In this document: positions 25,267-34,770 of the stretch, piece by piece | How positions within the stretch are numbered: the stretch's first letter is position 1 | Layout of the letters: each line of letters starts with the position of its first letter | Origin: Jatrophihabitans sp035642535 | GTDB taxonomy: Bacteria; Actinomycetota; Actinomycetes; Mycobacteriales; Jatrophihabitantaceae | Assembly (NCBI GenBank): GCA_035642535.1 | Contig: DASQSE010000056.1 | Span: 19,505-83,504, forward strand | Direction: 5' to 3' | DNA: 64,000 bases | Position numbers and translations under genes: made by a program | Notes under the pieces: model-generated | Told to the model about the DNA's origin: nothing | Seen by the model: the letters and a program-made list of their open reading frames with translations, nothing else | The model's database searches: none

Positions 25267-26146
25267 GCTGGACATCAATCGACTGCGCGTCATCGACGCC
25301 GTCGCGCGCCATGGATCGGTCACCGCGGCGGCGAAGGAGCTGCACTACTCCCAGCCGTCGGTCACCCATCACCTCGCTCGGCTCGAGGCCGCGACCGGCG
25401 CACAGCTGCTGCAGCGGGTGGGCCGAGGAATCCGACTGACCCCGGCCGGGGAGCTGCTGGCCGAGCGTGCGGCGGAGATCATCGGCCGGATCGATGCCGC
25501 CGGCGAGGAGCTGTCCGCCTACGTCGGGCTGACCGCGGGCCGGGTGCGCCTGGCCGGTTTCGCCTCGGCGATCGGATCACTCGTGCCGACGGCTGTGGCG
25601 ACGCTGGCGGGCCGGCACCCCGGATTGCAGATCAGCCTCACCGACGCGCATCCGCCCGAAGCCATCGAGTTGCTGCGCACCGGCAAGGTCGAGGTGGCGG
25701 TCGTCTTTCGCTACGAGGAGACCGAGCCCGAGCCGGCCGGGGTCCGCCTGCATCACCTGCTCGACGATCCGGTCTACGTGCTGTCCCTGCGTCGCGAGCG
25801 CGGGTTGGCCGCGCTGCGCGACGCGACGTGGATCGCCGGCTGCGAGCGTTGCCGCAGCCACCTGCTCTCCATGTGCGCCGACGCCGGGTTCGATCCGCGC
25901 ATCGGCTACAGCTCCGACGACATGGTCGTGATGCAGGCGTTGGTCGCCGCCGGGCTCGGCGTGGCGACCCAGACGGGCCTGTCCCTGCGCGCCCACCACA
26001 TCGACGGCGTCGTCGCGACCGAACTGCCCGGCTGGGAGCGACACATCTACGCCGCGACCTACGGCGAGCCGCCCGACCCGCCCGCCACGGCCGCCGTCCT
26101 GACGGCGCTCGGCGAGGCTGCGGTGGCGGCGTCGCGGTCGTCATGA
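25265..26146 (+). CDS. LysR-family transcriptional regulator
   Basis: 293 aa. N-terminal winged HTH: INRLRVIDAVARHGSVTAAAKELHYSQPSVTHHLARLEAATGAQLLQR. The substrate-binding domain follows, with the LTAGRVRLAGFASAIGSLVP hinge start and WIAGCERCRSHLLSMC, a Cys-rich segment that could sense thiols. GTG start. Divergent to the cysteine dioxygenase-type gene. Confidence 0.92.
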   Translation: MLDINRLRVIDAVARHGSVTAAAKELHYSQPSVTHHLARLEAATGAQLLQRVGRGIRLTPAGELLAERAAEIIGRIDAAGEELSAYVGLTAGRVRLAGFASAIGSLVPTAVATLAGRHPGLQISLTDAHPPEAIELLRTGKVEVAVVFRYEETEPEPAGVRLHHLLDDPVYVLSLRRERGLAALRDATWIAGCERCRSHLLSMCADAGFDPRIGYSSDDMVVMQALVAAGLGVATQTGLSLRAHHIDGVVATELPGWERHIYAATYGEPPDPPATAAVLTALGEAAVAASRSS

Positions 26147-26436
26147 CCAACCGCGCACGTTATGTCAGCCCATGGTCGAGCGGATACGGGTTCAGGGGAC
26201 CGGCAAATACGTCGCCATGAGGCGCGCTGACGGCGAACTGCGCGCCGCGACGTTCCGCGCTTGGCTGCGACCAGCAAATCGAGTACGTGTCAGTCCGCGG
26301 TGACCAAGATCTTATTGCGATCGGTCCGAGAGCGGATCGTTCGAACGAGCTCCGTTTCTTGCCCCGATCCAATAAGCCGATAATGCACATTATGTCAATC
26401 TGAGCGGGTGTGGCCCCCTCTTTCGGGATCCGCTGG
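26147..26436. other. Intergenic region between convergent genes, AT-richer, with palindromes
   Basis: 290 bases between the ends of the LysR and phosphotransferase genes. Base composition is less GC-rich than the surroundings. It contains CGTTCGAACG (26338-26347) and ATAATG-CA-CATTAT (26380-26393), perfect palindromic elements unexpected between two 3' ends. A minus-strand open frame (26160-26453, 97 aa) has no recognisable family. Possibly the remnant of a lost gene or a small RNA locus. Confidence 0.35.
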
Positions 26437-27336
26437 TCACGCGAGGTTCGCACCTAGGAGGCGCTCGACGGTGCGTCGTCCCCAAGCGCTCATGACCGGA
26501 TTCGACTCGACGTAGTACCAGACGACACCCAGCGCCTGCTCGAACGCCCAGGCCATGCCGCGCAGCCACTGCACGTCGCTGCATCCGAGTGCTTCGCGCA
26601 GAGTTGCGCGGGGCGCCGCGTCGAGCAGATGCCATGCGCTGACGAGGTCGAGCGCCGGGTCGGCCGCAGCGAAGCCGCCGCCGTCGAGCAGACCCATGAG
26701 CCGGCCGCCATGTACCAGCACGTTGGGTGGAATCAGGTCGCCGTGGCACATGACGTCCGGCTCGACCTCCGGAAGGGTGCGCAACTCGGCCCAGATCGCG
26801 CGCAGGCGCGTTATGTCCAGCAGGCCGACGCTCTCCCGGAAGCAGGACTCCATCCACTCGTCGTGATCGGGCAGGTGGCCGCCGCGGTTGTCGCCGTCGA
26901 AGCTCCGGCCGCGGGTGTCGACGGCGCGCAGTGCGGTGATGAGGGCAGCGAGGTCTGCTGCGAATGCACTCGACGCCGACGGGTCGTCGGCCGTCGCATC
27001 GAGTCCCGGCAGCCACGTCTGGACGCTCCACGGCGACGGGTAGTCCTCGCCCGGCTCGCCGACCGCGACCGGCAGCGGCGTCGGCACCGTCGCCGCGGCG
27101 GCGAGTTCCGCCATGGCCGCCGCCTCCGCGCGCAACGACTCGCGGATCGCGATCGGATCCAGCGGGCGCAGTGGGAAGCGGGCGGTCAACTCCTCCCCGA
27201 GCCGGAAGATCGCGTTGACGGTGCCCGTTGTAGAGATCTCGCGCACCGGCAACAATCGCCACTCCGGAAATTGATCATCGACGAGGCGACGCACCGTTGC
27301 GACGGTGATGGTGAGCTGGTCGTGGTGCATCACCAT
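26437..27336 (-). CDS. Aminoglycoside phosphotransferase (APH)-fold kinase
   Basis: 299 aa. Catalytic block VMCHGDLIPPNVLVHG (HGD base and metal-ligand Asn) followed by GLLDGGGFAAADPALDL (metal-binding Asp), and N-terminal GTVNAIFRLGEELTARFPLR. Starts at ATG 27336, ten bases after the MBL gene on the same strand. The APH superfamily covers many small-molecule kinases (macrolide, homoserine, choline), so antibiotic resistance cannot be claimed. Confidence 0.85.
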   Translation of the reverse strand: MVMHHDQLTITVATVRRLVDDQFPEWRLLPVREISTTGTVNAIFRLGEELTARFPLRPLDPIAIRESLRAEAAAMAELAAAATVPTPLPVAVGEPGEDYPSPWSVQTWLPGLDATADDPSASSAFAADLAALITALRAVDTRGRSFDGDNRGGHLPDHDEWMESCFRESVGLLDITRLRAIWAELRTLPEVEPDVMCHGDLIPPNVLVHGGRLMGLLDGGGFAAADPALDLVSAWHLLDAAPRATLREALGCSDVQWLRGMAWAFEQALGVVWYYVESNPVMSAWGRRTVERLLGANLA

Positions 27337-27346
27337 GCCAAGGCGA

Positions 27347-28078
27347 TCAGGACTTTCCACTGTTCGGTGCCGCCTCGCGAACGAGCCGGACCGCCTCGGA
27401 GGCGCCGCCGTCCCACGCCGGACCATGACCGGGCAGCACCCAAGTGGCGTCCACCCCGGCGAGTCGGTCGAGTGAGGCGATCGCCTGCTCCGGCTCGAGC
27501 GTGAACGGCGCCGGCTTGGGGCCCTTGACGCCGGTCAGCACGTTGCGCGTCGTCATGTCGTCGCCGACGAACAGCGCGTCGACGGCCGGAACGTGGACCG
27601 CCACGCTGCCCGGCGTGTGCCCGGGCGTGTGGATGATGCGCGGCGAACCCGGCACGTCGAGGACCTGCCCGTCCGTGATCGCCTGTAGTTCGGTCGCCGG
27701 CCGGATGCGCAGCCCGCCCCTGCGCGCGGAGTACCAGAGGAAGCCGGCGAGCGGTCCGACCTTCACCGGGCCCCAGCCCGAATTCGGCTTCTTGATCTCC
27801 AGCCTCGCGCGGGCGTCGTCGTCGGCGTGGAGGTAGGCAGCAATCCCCCGCTCGCGCTGCAGCCGCGCGGCGAAACCGATGTGGTCGCTGTCGCCGTGCG
27901 TGAGGATCAGCGCCCGCACGTCATCGAGCGAACGGCCCAGCGCGGCCAACTCCCGCAGCAGCAGTTTCCAGTACCCCGGCAGGCCGGCGTCGATGACGGT
28001 GACCTCGTCGCCGTCGACCACGAGGTAGCTGTTCACGACGTCGGACCCGATCCGATGGAGACCGTTGGCAAGCTGCAC
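27347..28078 (-). CDS. MBL-fold metallo-hydrolase
   Basis: 243 aa glyoxalase II-like metallo-beta-lactamase protein with full metal site: THGDSDHIGF, HTPGHTPGSVAVH, FVGDDM and LPGHGPAW. The internal region RARLEIKKPNSGWG is typical of actinobacterial stand-alone members. GTG start. Upstream of and probably co-transcribed with the APH-fold gene. Substrate unknown. Confidence 0.88.
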   Translation of the reverse strand: MQLANGLHRIGSDVVNSYLVVDGDEVTVIDAGLPGYWKLLLRELAALGRSLDDVRALILTHGDSDHIGFAARLQRERGIAAYLHADDDARARLEIKKPNSGWGPVKVGPLAGFLWYSARRGGLRIRPATELQAITDGQVLDVPGSPRIIHTPGHTPGSVAVHVPAVDALFVGDDMTTRNVLTGVKGPKPAPFTLEPEQAIASLDRLAGVDATWVLPGHGPAWDGGASEAVRLVREAAPNSGKS

Positions 28079-28129
28079 GATGCGTCCCTTCGACCAATTC
28101 GTGCAGGCTATCCGGCGCTGCCCGGCAAA

Positions 28130-28633
28130 TTACCGACGTCGCCGCTCCCACCGGTCCAGGATCAGGTTCTGCTCCTGCTCGATGAACTCGTAGAACTCGC
28201 GCACGTCCTGCAGTTGCCTGCGCACCGTGGCGTCCTTGCCTTTCGCGAGGTGCTCGCCGCGGCCCAACAGCCCGACCCATTGATGGGACAGCTGGATGCG
28301 GGTCCGGAGGAACTGGCTCAGCGCAGGCCCGCCCATCGTCGCGCGGAAGTAGTCGCGCCGCTCCCCCGGCACCCGCACCCGTTGCGCGAGCCCGGGTCGG
28401 ACCAACTCGCGGGTCGCGGTGCTGATCGAGCCGCTGCTGACGCCGAGAAACGCGGCAAGTTCCGTCGCGGACATCTCCGGCGGGTCGGCCAACAGGAGCG
28501 CGCCGAGCACCCGGCCGGCCATGCGAGTACCGCCGGCGCTCTCCCAGAAGAATCCGAGCTCGTCGGCGAAGTGGCGTTCCTCCACACCTCGGACGGCTGC
28601 GGAATCGGAGGCGGTCTTGCCGCCTCGTGCCAT
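28130..28633 (-). CDS. GbsR/MarR-family transcriptional regulator
   Basis: 167 aa. HTH segment MSATELAAFLGVSSGSISTATRELVRPGLAQRVRVPGERRDYF, preceded by RHFADELGFFWESAGGTRMAGRVLGALLL and followed by a helical dimerisation part. ATG 28633 chosen; the longer frame would cover the divergent promoter. Faces an ABC exporter operon across a 70-base gap that contains a palindrome, so it likely represses that operon and itself. Confidence 0.87.
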   Translation of the reverse strand: MARGGKTASDSAAVRGVEERHFADELGFFWESAGGTRMAGRVLGALLLADPPEMSATELAAFLGVSSGSISTATRELVRPGLAQRVRVPGERRDYFRATMGGPALSQFLRTRIQLSHQWVGLLGRGEHLAKGKDATVRRQLQDVREFYEFIEQEQNLILDRWERRRR

Positions 28634-28660
28634 CGGAACCCCCTCGGCTTGTCTCAGAAC

Positions 28661-28678
28661 TTTCAGTGTATCCTGAAA
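28661..28678. promoter_or_regulatory. Operator palindrome between GbsR-like regulator and ABC exporter
   Basis: TTTCAG-TGTATC-CTGAAA, a perfect 6-bp inverted repeat with a 6-base spacer, midway between the two divergent starts. TTGTCT (28649-28654) and TATCCT are nearby promoter-like elements. Position and symmetry fit a MarR-type dimer site. Confidence 0.6.
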
Positions 28679-28703
28679 CCATTGATTGTTCGAGGAGCAC
28701 GAC

Positions 28704-29615
28704 ATGGCTGAAGCCGCCGCGATCCGCACCGCGGACCTGACGAAGACGTTCGGCGCGACCACCGCGTTGGCAGGGCTCGATCTCGAGGTCCCGCGGGGCG
28801 AGATCATCGGTTACCTGGGCCCGAACGGAGCGGGCAAGACGACGACCATCCGCCTGCTGCTCGGCTTGATCCGGCCCGCCGCGGGGCGGGCAGAGATCTT
28901 CGGCACCGACTGCACGGCAGATCCGGTCGGCGCACACCGCCGCGTCGCGTACGTCCCCGGAGACGTCAGCCTCTGGCCGTCGCTGACCGGTGCCGAGACG
29001 CTGCACCTGCTCGGCCGGGTGCACGGCTCCGTCGACGTCGCCTACCGCGACCTCCTGCTCGAGCGATTCGAGTTCGACCCGGCGAAGAAGGTGCGCACCT
29101 ACTCGAAGGGCAACCGGCAGAAGCTCGTCCTGATCGCAGCGCTGATGACTCGCGCCGAGCTGCTGCTGCTAGACGAGCCGACCAGCGGCCTCGATCCGCT
29201 GATGGAGCGGGCCTTCCAGCAGTGTGTCGCCGAGGCTCGCGAGCGCGGGCAGACCGTGTTTCTCTCCTCACACATCCTCGCCGAGGTGGAGGCGCTGTGC
29301 GACCGCGTCGCGATCCTGCGCGACGGCCGTCTCGTCGAGGTCGGGACGCTCGCCGAGATGCGGCATCTGTCCGCACTCCAGATCGATGCGGAGATGGACG
29401 GCGGCGTGCCGGACGTCGCGCGCCTGCCTGGCGTGTCGGCAGTCGACGTCGACGGCAACCGGCTGCGCTGCCACGTCACCGGCTCGATCGAGCCGTTGCT
29501 CGCCGCGCTCGCGGCCGCAGGCGTGCGGCACCTGACGAGCCGTGAGCCGTCGCTGGAGGAGTTGTTCCTCGCCCACTACGGGTCCGGTGCGGAGCGGTCG
29601 GCCGATGCGGCGTAG
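28704..29615 (+). CDS. ABC transporter ATP-binding protein
   Basis: 303 aa ABC-2 type ATPase. Walker A GPNGAGKTTT, Q-loop region RVAYVPGDVSLWPSLTG, signature YSKGNRQK (variant of LSGGQ), Walker B LLLLDEPTSGLD and switch His in FLSSHILAEVE; a C-terminal extension follows. ATG 28704 preceded by AGGAG. Works with the permease that overlaps its 3' end. The family resembles polyketide-antibiotic exporters; substrate unknown. Confidence 0.93.
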   Translation: MAEAAAIRTADLTKTFGATTALAGLDLEVPRGEIIGYLGPNGAGKTTTIRLLLGLIRPAAGRAEIFGTDCTADPVGAHRRVAYVPGDVSLWPSLTGAETLHLLGRVHGSVDVAYRDLLLERFEFDPAKKVRTYSKGNRQKLVLIAALMTRAELLLLDEPTSGLDPLMERAFQQCVAEARERGQTVFLSSHILAEVEALCDRVAILRDGRLVEVGTLAEMRHLSALQIDAEMDGGVPDVARLPGVSAVDVDGNRLRCHVTGSIEPLLAALAAAGVRHLTSREPSLEELFLAHYGSGAERSADAA

Positions 29616-31245
29616 CGGAACGGACGCCTATACGGAGCGGCACGCGACCAGCGCAGTCGCGCGGACGACGGCCCGCCGGGTTGCCCGGCCGGCCGCGCTC
29701 TGGGGCCTGGTGTTCGGCGCGACGATCGCGGCGACGATGGCGTCGTACTCCTCGACCTTCTCGACTGCTGCATCCCGGGCGGATCTCGTCGCGGTCACCG
29801 AAGGCAATGTCGCGTTCAGCGCGCTGTTCGGCCCGATCCACCACATCGACACGGTGGCCGGCTACACGGCTTACAAGGTGTCGATGACGCTGATCATCCT
29901 GGGGGCGATCTGGGGGCTGCTCATCGCGACCCGGGTGCAGCGTGGCGAGGAGGACACCGGCGGCTGGGAGCTGCTGCTCTCCGGCCTGACCACGCGTGCG
30001 CGCGCCGCGTGGCAGGCCGCGCTCGGGCTCGGTGTGGGGCTGGCCGTGCTCTGGGTGCCGACGGCCGTCCTCGCGATGGCGGCCGGGCGCAGTTCGAAGG
30101 TCGACATCGACGCGAGCGCGTGCGTCTACTTCGCGACGGCCGTCGTGTCCGTGGTCGCGATGTTCATGGCGATCGGCATGTTCATCGGGCAGCTTGCCGC
30201 GAGCCGACACCACGCCAACGTGATCGGCGCCGGCGTCATCGCGGCCGCGTACCTGCTGCGGATGGTCGCCGACTCGGGGTCCGGGCTGGCCTGGCTGCGC
30301 TGGGCAAGCCCGCTCGGCTGGTTCGAGCAACTGCGCCCGCTGACCGGGTCACACCCGATCGCGTTTCTTCCGATCCTCGGCCTGACCGCGGCCTTCGCGG
30401 CAGGGTCGGTCGTGCTCGCCGGGCGCCGCGATCTCGGAGCGAGCGCCATGCGCGGCCGCGACCGACCGCGGCCCAGGACCGCGCTGCTCGGTGGGCAGGC
30501 TGGGCTGACCGTCCGCCTGACCCGGCCCGCCGTGCTCGGCTGGCTGTTCGCGCTGGGCGCGACGGGACTTGCGATGGGCCTCGTTACGCAATCCGCAGGC
30601 ACCGCGCTGAAGGGCTCACCGACGCTGGAGCGAGTGCTCGGCCGGCTCGGCGGCGATCGTGCGGGCGCGGTGCTCTACCTCGGCTACGTCTTCGTCGTGG
30701 CGGCGGGACTGGTGGCGATCGCGGTGGCCGGGCAGATCTCGGCGATCCGCAACGAGGAGGAGGCCGGCCGCCTCGACAACATGCTCGTTCGTCCGGTTGC
30801 GCGCGGGCAGTGGCTGGGCGTGCGCGTGGGCGTCGGGCTGGCGTTGGTGCTCCTCGCAAGCGCGCTGGCCGGGGTCGCGGCGTGGATCGGCGCGGTGAGC
30901 CAGCACAGCGACGTCGGCTTCGGCGAGCTCGTCCGCGCCGGGCTCAACGTCGCCCCGCCCGGCGTGTTCGTCCTCGGCGTCGGGGCATTGGCCTTCGGCG
31001 TCGTGCCGCGGATCTCGATCGCCTTCACCTACGGTGTCGTGATCTGGTCCTACCTCGTCGAGGTGCTGTCCGCGATCACCGACTCGAACCACTGGCTGCG
31101 CGACACCTCTCCCCTGCTGCACATCGCGCCGGCGCCCGCGGCGGCGCCGGACTGGGCTTCGGCGAGTTGGCTGATCGGGCTCGGCCTGGTCGCTGCGCTG
31201 GCCGGGCTGGCCGCGTTCGCCCGCCGCGACCTCGCCGGGAGCTAG
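29605..31245 (+). CDS. ABC transporter permease (polyketide-exporter type)
   Basis: 546 aa with about 12 hydrophobic helices in two halves, as in permeases annotated as exporters of polyketide antibiotics. Visible motifs: GLLIATRVQRGEEDTGGWELLLSG and ISAIRNEEEAGRLDNMLVRPVARGQWL, the two equivalent cytoplasmic E-E-x-G coupling loops. The ATG overlaps the ATPase gene by 11 bases. Convergent with the MMPL gene, stops overlapping by four bases. Confidence 0.88.
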   Translation: MRRSGTDAYTERHATSAVARTTARRVARPAALWGLVFGATIAATMASYSSTFSTAASRADLVAVTEGNVAFSALFGPIHHIDTVAGYTAYKVSMTLIILGAIWGLLIATRVQRGEEDTGGWELLLSGLTTRARAAWQAALGLGVGLAVLWVPTAVLAMAAGRSSKVDIDASACVYFATAVVSVVAMFMAIGMFIGQLAASRHHANVIGAGVIAAAYLLRMVADSGSGLAWLRWASPLGWFEQLRPLTGSHPIAFLPILGLTAAFAAGSVVLAGRRDLGASAMRGRDRPRPRTALLGGQAGLTVRLTRPAVLGWLFALGATGLAMGLVTQSAGTALKGSPTLERVLGRLGGDRAGAVLYLGYVFVVAAGLVAIAVAGQISAIRNEEEAGRLDNMLVRPVARGQWLGVRVGVGLALVLLASALAGVAAWIGAVSQHSDVGFGELVRAGLNVAPPGVFVLGVGALAFGVVPRISIAFTYGVVIWSYLVEVLSAITDSNHWLRDTSPLLHIAPAPAAAPDWASASWLIGLGLVAALAGLAAFARRDLAGS

Positions 31246-33521
31246 ACACCGGCGAACTGCTTCTCCTCCTCGTCGCCCGGTTCCGGAGTCCACCCGTCCT
31301 CCGGCGGCTCGACGGAGACCTGCGGAGTGATGTTCTCCAGCCACTTCGGGTAGTACCAGTTCGACTTGCCGAGCACGTGCATCAGCGCGGGCACGAGGAC
31401 GGTGCGCAACACGAACGCGTCGATGAAGATCGCACTGCCGAGGCCGAGGCCGAACATCTTGACCGTGCGCTCGTCGCCGAGCAGGAACCCGCCGAACACC
31501 GCGATCATGATCAGCCCCGCAGCGGTGATCACGCCGCCGGTCTCGGTCTGCCCGACGCGCACCGACCGTCCGTTGTTGTGAGTGTGCAGCCACTCCTCGT
31601 GCATCCGGCTGACCAAGAACACCTGGTAATCCATCGACAGGCCGAACAAGATCGCAAAAAACATCACTGGCAGGAACGGCTCGATCGGCCCGCCCTTGCC
31701 GATGCCGAGCGCGTCCGACAGCCAGCCCCGCTGGAACACCGCGACCACCACGCCGAACGACGCGCCGGCCGCGAACAGGTTCATCGCCGCGGCCGTGAAC
31801 GGGACGACGACGCTGCGGAACGCGAGCATCAGCAGCAGGAACGACAGGCCGATGATCGCGGCGAAGAACAGCGGCATCTTCGCGGCCAGCACCCGGGCGA
31901 AGTCGACGAACACGGCGGTCTGGCCGAAGACGTAGACCTGGTTCGGGGTGCCGCGTTCCAGGGTCGGGACGGCGCTGCGCAGCGACTTGACGAAGTCGGT
32001 CGTGGCGGCGTCCTGCGGCGCCGTCCGCGTCTTGAACGTGACCAGGGTGAGGTCGTCGGCGAGCGGCACCGGCGCGATGCTGCTCGGGTTGACGTCGGGC
32101 AGCGTGGCCAGCCTGCGGGTGACGCTGCGCAGGTAGCCGGAGTCGGAGGCGCCCGGTCCGTCGACGACCAGTTCGAGTGTCGAGTTGTAACCGGGGCCGA
32201 ACCCGGGCGCGGCGGCGATCAGCTCGAAGCCCTTGCGCGTCGTGGACCCGGCCGGGTCGTTGCTCGCGTCGGCGCGGTCGAGCCGCATCGCGAAGAACGG
32301 GATCGCCAGCACCACGATCAGACCCGTGGCAACGGTGCCGAGCGCCAGCTTGTGATGTGACAGGAACCGCGCCCATCGCGCCCATCGCGTGTGGCGCTCG
32401 TCGGGCCGATATGTACCGGCCCGCATCGCGCGACGCACGCGACGCGGCAGCACGCGGTGGCCGAGTAGCGACAGCACCGCGGGCAGCAGCGTCAGCGACG
32501 CGAGCATCGTCAGCGCAACCGTGATCGCGGTGCCGAGCGCGACGCCGTAGAGGAAGCTCACGCCGAGTGCGAGCAGACCCAGGACGGCCACACAGACCGT
32601 GGCGCCCGCGAAGAGCACCGCCCGGCCGGAGGTGTTGACCGCGAGGACGATCGAATCGGCGATGGGCATGCCGCGCTGCAGGTTGCGGCGATGCCGCGTG
32701 ACGATGAACAACGCGTAGTCGACCCCGACGCCGATGACCATCAGCTGCGCCAGCTGCGGCGCGAACGTGGCGACGTTCGTCGCGTGGCTGAGCAGGGCGA
32801 GCAGCCCGAGCCCGCTGCCGAGCGCGGCGGCCGCGCTGAGCAGTGGCAGCGCCGCAGCCCCGACCGTGCGGAACACGATGGCGAGAATGATCAGCGCGGC
32901 GACGAAGCCGAAGGCCTCGGGCGGGATGCCCTTCTGCGCCTGCGCCAGGTTGGCGAACGCCGTGCCGGTGAACTCGTAGCCGACCCCGTCGCCGGCCAGG
33001 CCGTCGAGCGCGTCGTGTACGCCGGTGAAGTTGCCGACGTCGGTTTCGTCGACCTCCCAGGTGATGGCGATCAGCCCGACCTTGTCGTCCGTGCTGAGCA
33101 GCGGGTTGCGCTGCGCGCCGCGCGTCGGAGTGATCGCTGCCGTGCCGTGGGCCGCACACTGCACGGTCTGCCAGGGCGAGCGCAGCAGCGCCACGTGGTA
33201 GTCATCGCCGCACAGCTTGCGCAGCGCCGGGAGCAGGCCCGCGGGCGCGGTCGCGGGATCCAGCGTCCCGGTCTTGGCGTAGGCGACGACCGTGCCGGCC
33301 TGACCGGCCTGACCGGCCTGTCCGCCCTGGCCGTTCGCCTCGAGCAGGTCGAGGACGGTCTGGGTCTCGGTGTGCGGCAGCGTGAAGACGTTCTTGTAGG
33401 ACGAGCCACCCGCCGCTGCCGCGAGCGCCTGGGCGAGCACGATGAACGCGATCCAGGCGCCGATGACCCACCAGCGCCGGTGGACCGCGATCCGCGCCAG
33501 CGTCCGCATGGCCGAGATCAT
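31242..33521 (-). CDS. MMPL/RND-family transporter
   Basis: 759 aa. Two repeats of one TM helix, a large extracytoplasmic domain and a block of helices. Motifs: ARIAVHRRWWVIGAW, GVGVDYALFIVTRHR (proton-relay Asp-Tyr pair of TM4) and GLSMDYQVFLVSRMHEEW (the equivalent in TM10). A short Gly-Gln-Ala repeat (GGQAGQAGQAG) lies in the first external domain. Likely a proton-driven lipid or drug exporter in the cell envelope. No regulator adjoins it. Confidence 0.9.
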   Translation of the reverse strand: MISAMRTLARIAVHRRWWVIGAWIAFIVLAQALAAAAGGSSYKNVFTLPHTETQTVLDLLEANGQGGQAGQAGQAGTVVAYAKTGTLDPATAPAGLLPALRKLCGDDYHVALLRSPWQTVQCAAHGTAAITPTRGAQRNPLLSTDDKVGLIAITWEVDETDVGNFTGVHDALDGLAGDGVGYEFTGTAFANLAQAQKGIPPEAFGFVAALIILAIVFRTVGAAALPLLSAAAALGSGLGLLALLSHATNVATFAPQLAQLMVIGVGVDYALFIVTRHRRNLQRGMPIADSIVLAVNTSGRAVLFAGATVCVAVLGLLALGVSFLYGVALGTAITVALTMLASLTLLPAVLSLLGHRVLPRRVRRAMRAGTYRPDERHTRWARWARFLSHHKLALGTVATGLIVVLAIPFFAMRLDRADASNDPAGSTTRKGFELIAAAPGFGPGYNSTLELVVDGPGASDSGYLRSVTRRLATLPDVNPSSIAPVPLADDLTLVTFKTRTAPQDAATTDFVKSLRSAVPTLERGTPNQVYVFGQTAVFVDFARVLAAKMPLFFAAIIGLSFLLLMLAFRSVVVPFTAAAMNLFAAGASFGVVVAVFQRGWLSDALGIGKGGPIEPFLPVMFFAILFGLSMDYQVFLVSRMHEEWLHTHNNGRSVRVGQTETGGVITAAGLIMIAVFGGFLLGDERTVKMFGLGLGSAIFIDAFVLRTVLVPALMHVLGKSNWYYPKWLENITPQVSVEPPEDGWTPEPGDEEEKQFAGV

Positions 33522-33558
33522 CGCGGACTTTCCTGTGACTGCCAGGCCGTAGCCTCAG

Positions 33559-34743
33559 ATGGTGACCACGACGGCGACAACGCGCCAGGTGCGTGGGGCG
33601 CAGCTCTCGGTGGCCGCTGTCTTCTTCGCGCACGGGCTGCTCGTCGCCTCCTGGGCAGCGCATATCCCGCACGTCAAGTCGCGTCTCGAGATCGGCAACG
33701 GGACGTTGGGGCTCGCCCTGCTCGGCATGCCGATCGGCTCCGTGGTTGCGATCGGCCTGGCCGCGTACTTCGTGCCCAGGTTCGGCAGTCGGCGCGTCGT
33801 GCAGATCGCGCTGCTCGGTTACTGCGTGGCCGGCCCGTTCGTCGGCCTGGCCGGGTCGGTAGCCGCGCTGTTCGCCGCGCTGCTCTTCTGGGGTGGGTTC
33901 CAAGGCACTCTCGACATCTCAATGAACACGCAGGCGATCACCGTGGAGGGCGTCCGCCGCCGGCCGCTGATGAACGGCATGCACGCGTCGTGGAGCGTCG
34001 GCGCGTTCGCCGGCGCAGGTGTCGGCGCGCTCAGCGTGGCGATCGGGCTCGGGCTCTCCCCGCAGCTGCTCGTCCTCGGCACCATCGTGGTCGCGATCGT
34101 CGGCTGGTCGACGATGTCGCAGCTCGCCGATCCGCCGCACGACGCCGCCCAAGCCCGCGCCACGCGGGGCGAGCGGCGCATCTCCGGTGCGGTGCTCCTG
34201 CTCGGAGCCATCGCGTTCGCGTCGATGCTGTGCGAGGGCGCGGCGGCGGACTGGTCGTCGGTGTACCTGCGTGACTCGCTGGGCGGCAACAAGGCGAGCA
34301 GCGGGCTGGCCTACGCCGGCTTCGCGGCTGCGATGGTGCTCGTCCGATTCTTCGGCAACCGGCTGCTCGAGCGTTTCCCGGCGCACGTGTTGCTGCCCGC
34401 GCTCGCCGGTGCGACGTCCGTCGGCTTCGCGGTCGCGCTGCTGATCGACGCGGTGCCGGCCGGGATCGCGGCGTTCTTCCTGTTGGGTCTCGGCGTGGGT
34501 TCTGTCGTACCGACCGCGTTCAGCGCTGCCGGGCGACTGCCCGGCCTGCACCCCGGGGTCGGCGTGGCAGCCGTGTCCGGGCTCGGCTGGGCCGGCTTCG
34601 TCCTCGGCCCGCCGCTCATCGGGCAGCTCGCCGAAGCGATGTCGCTGCCGGCCGCGCTCGCCGTCGTCCCGGTGCTCACCGCCGTGATCGCGGTCGGCAC
34701 CCGGTGGGTGAAGGCACTGCGCGCCCCGATGCCACTGCCCTGA
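33559..34743 (+). CDS. MFS transporter (YbjJ-like)
   Basis: 394 aa, 12 predicted helices. FFAHGLLVASWAAHIPHVK in TM1, MPIGSVVAIGLAAYFVPRFGSRRVV, and FWGGFQGTLDISMNTQAITVE with a polar NTQ motif fit the YbjJ/FucP-like subgroup. ATG 33559; divergent from the MMPL gene with 37 bases between starts. Substrate unknown. Confidence 0.84.
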   Translation: MVTTTATTRQVRGAQLSVAAVFFAHGLLVASWAAHIPHVKSRLEIGNGTLGLALLGMPIGSVVAIGLAAYFVPRFGSRRVVQIALLGYCVAGPFVGLAGSVAALFAALLFWGGFQGTLDISMNTQAITVEGVRRRPLMNGMHASWSVGAFAGAGVGALSVAIGLGLSPQLLVLGTIVVAIVGWSTMSQLADPPHDAAQARATRGERRISGAVLLLGAIAFASMLCEGAAADWSSVYLRDSLGGNKASSGLAYAGFAAAMVLVRFFGNRLLERFPAHVLLPALAGATSVGFAVALLIDAVPAGIAAFFLLGLGVGSVVPTAFSAAGRLPGLHPGVGVAAVSGLGWAGFVLGPPLIGQLAEAMSLPAALAVVPVLTAVIAVGTRWVKALRAPMPLP

Positions 34744-34770
34744 GGAGGTGGCACTGGCAGGATCGGCTGC

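Noticed and set aside
26437..27336. Antibiotic resistance gene
   Set aside because: APH-fold alone does not give substrate; no mobile element or resistance context.
30616..33159. 847-codon minus-strand open frame
   Set aside because: Out of frame with the MMPL gene on the same strand and antisense to the ABC permease; no protein-like segments.
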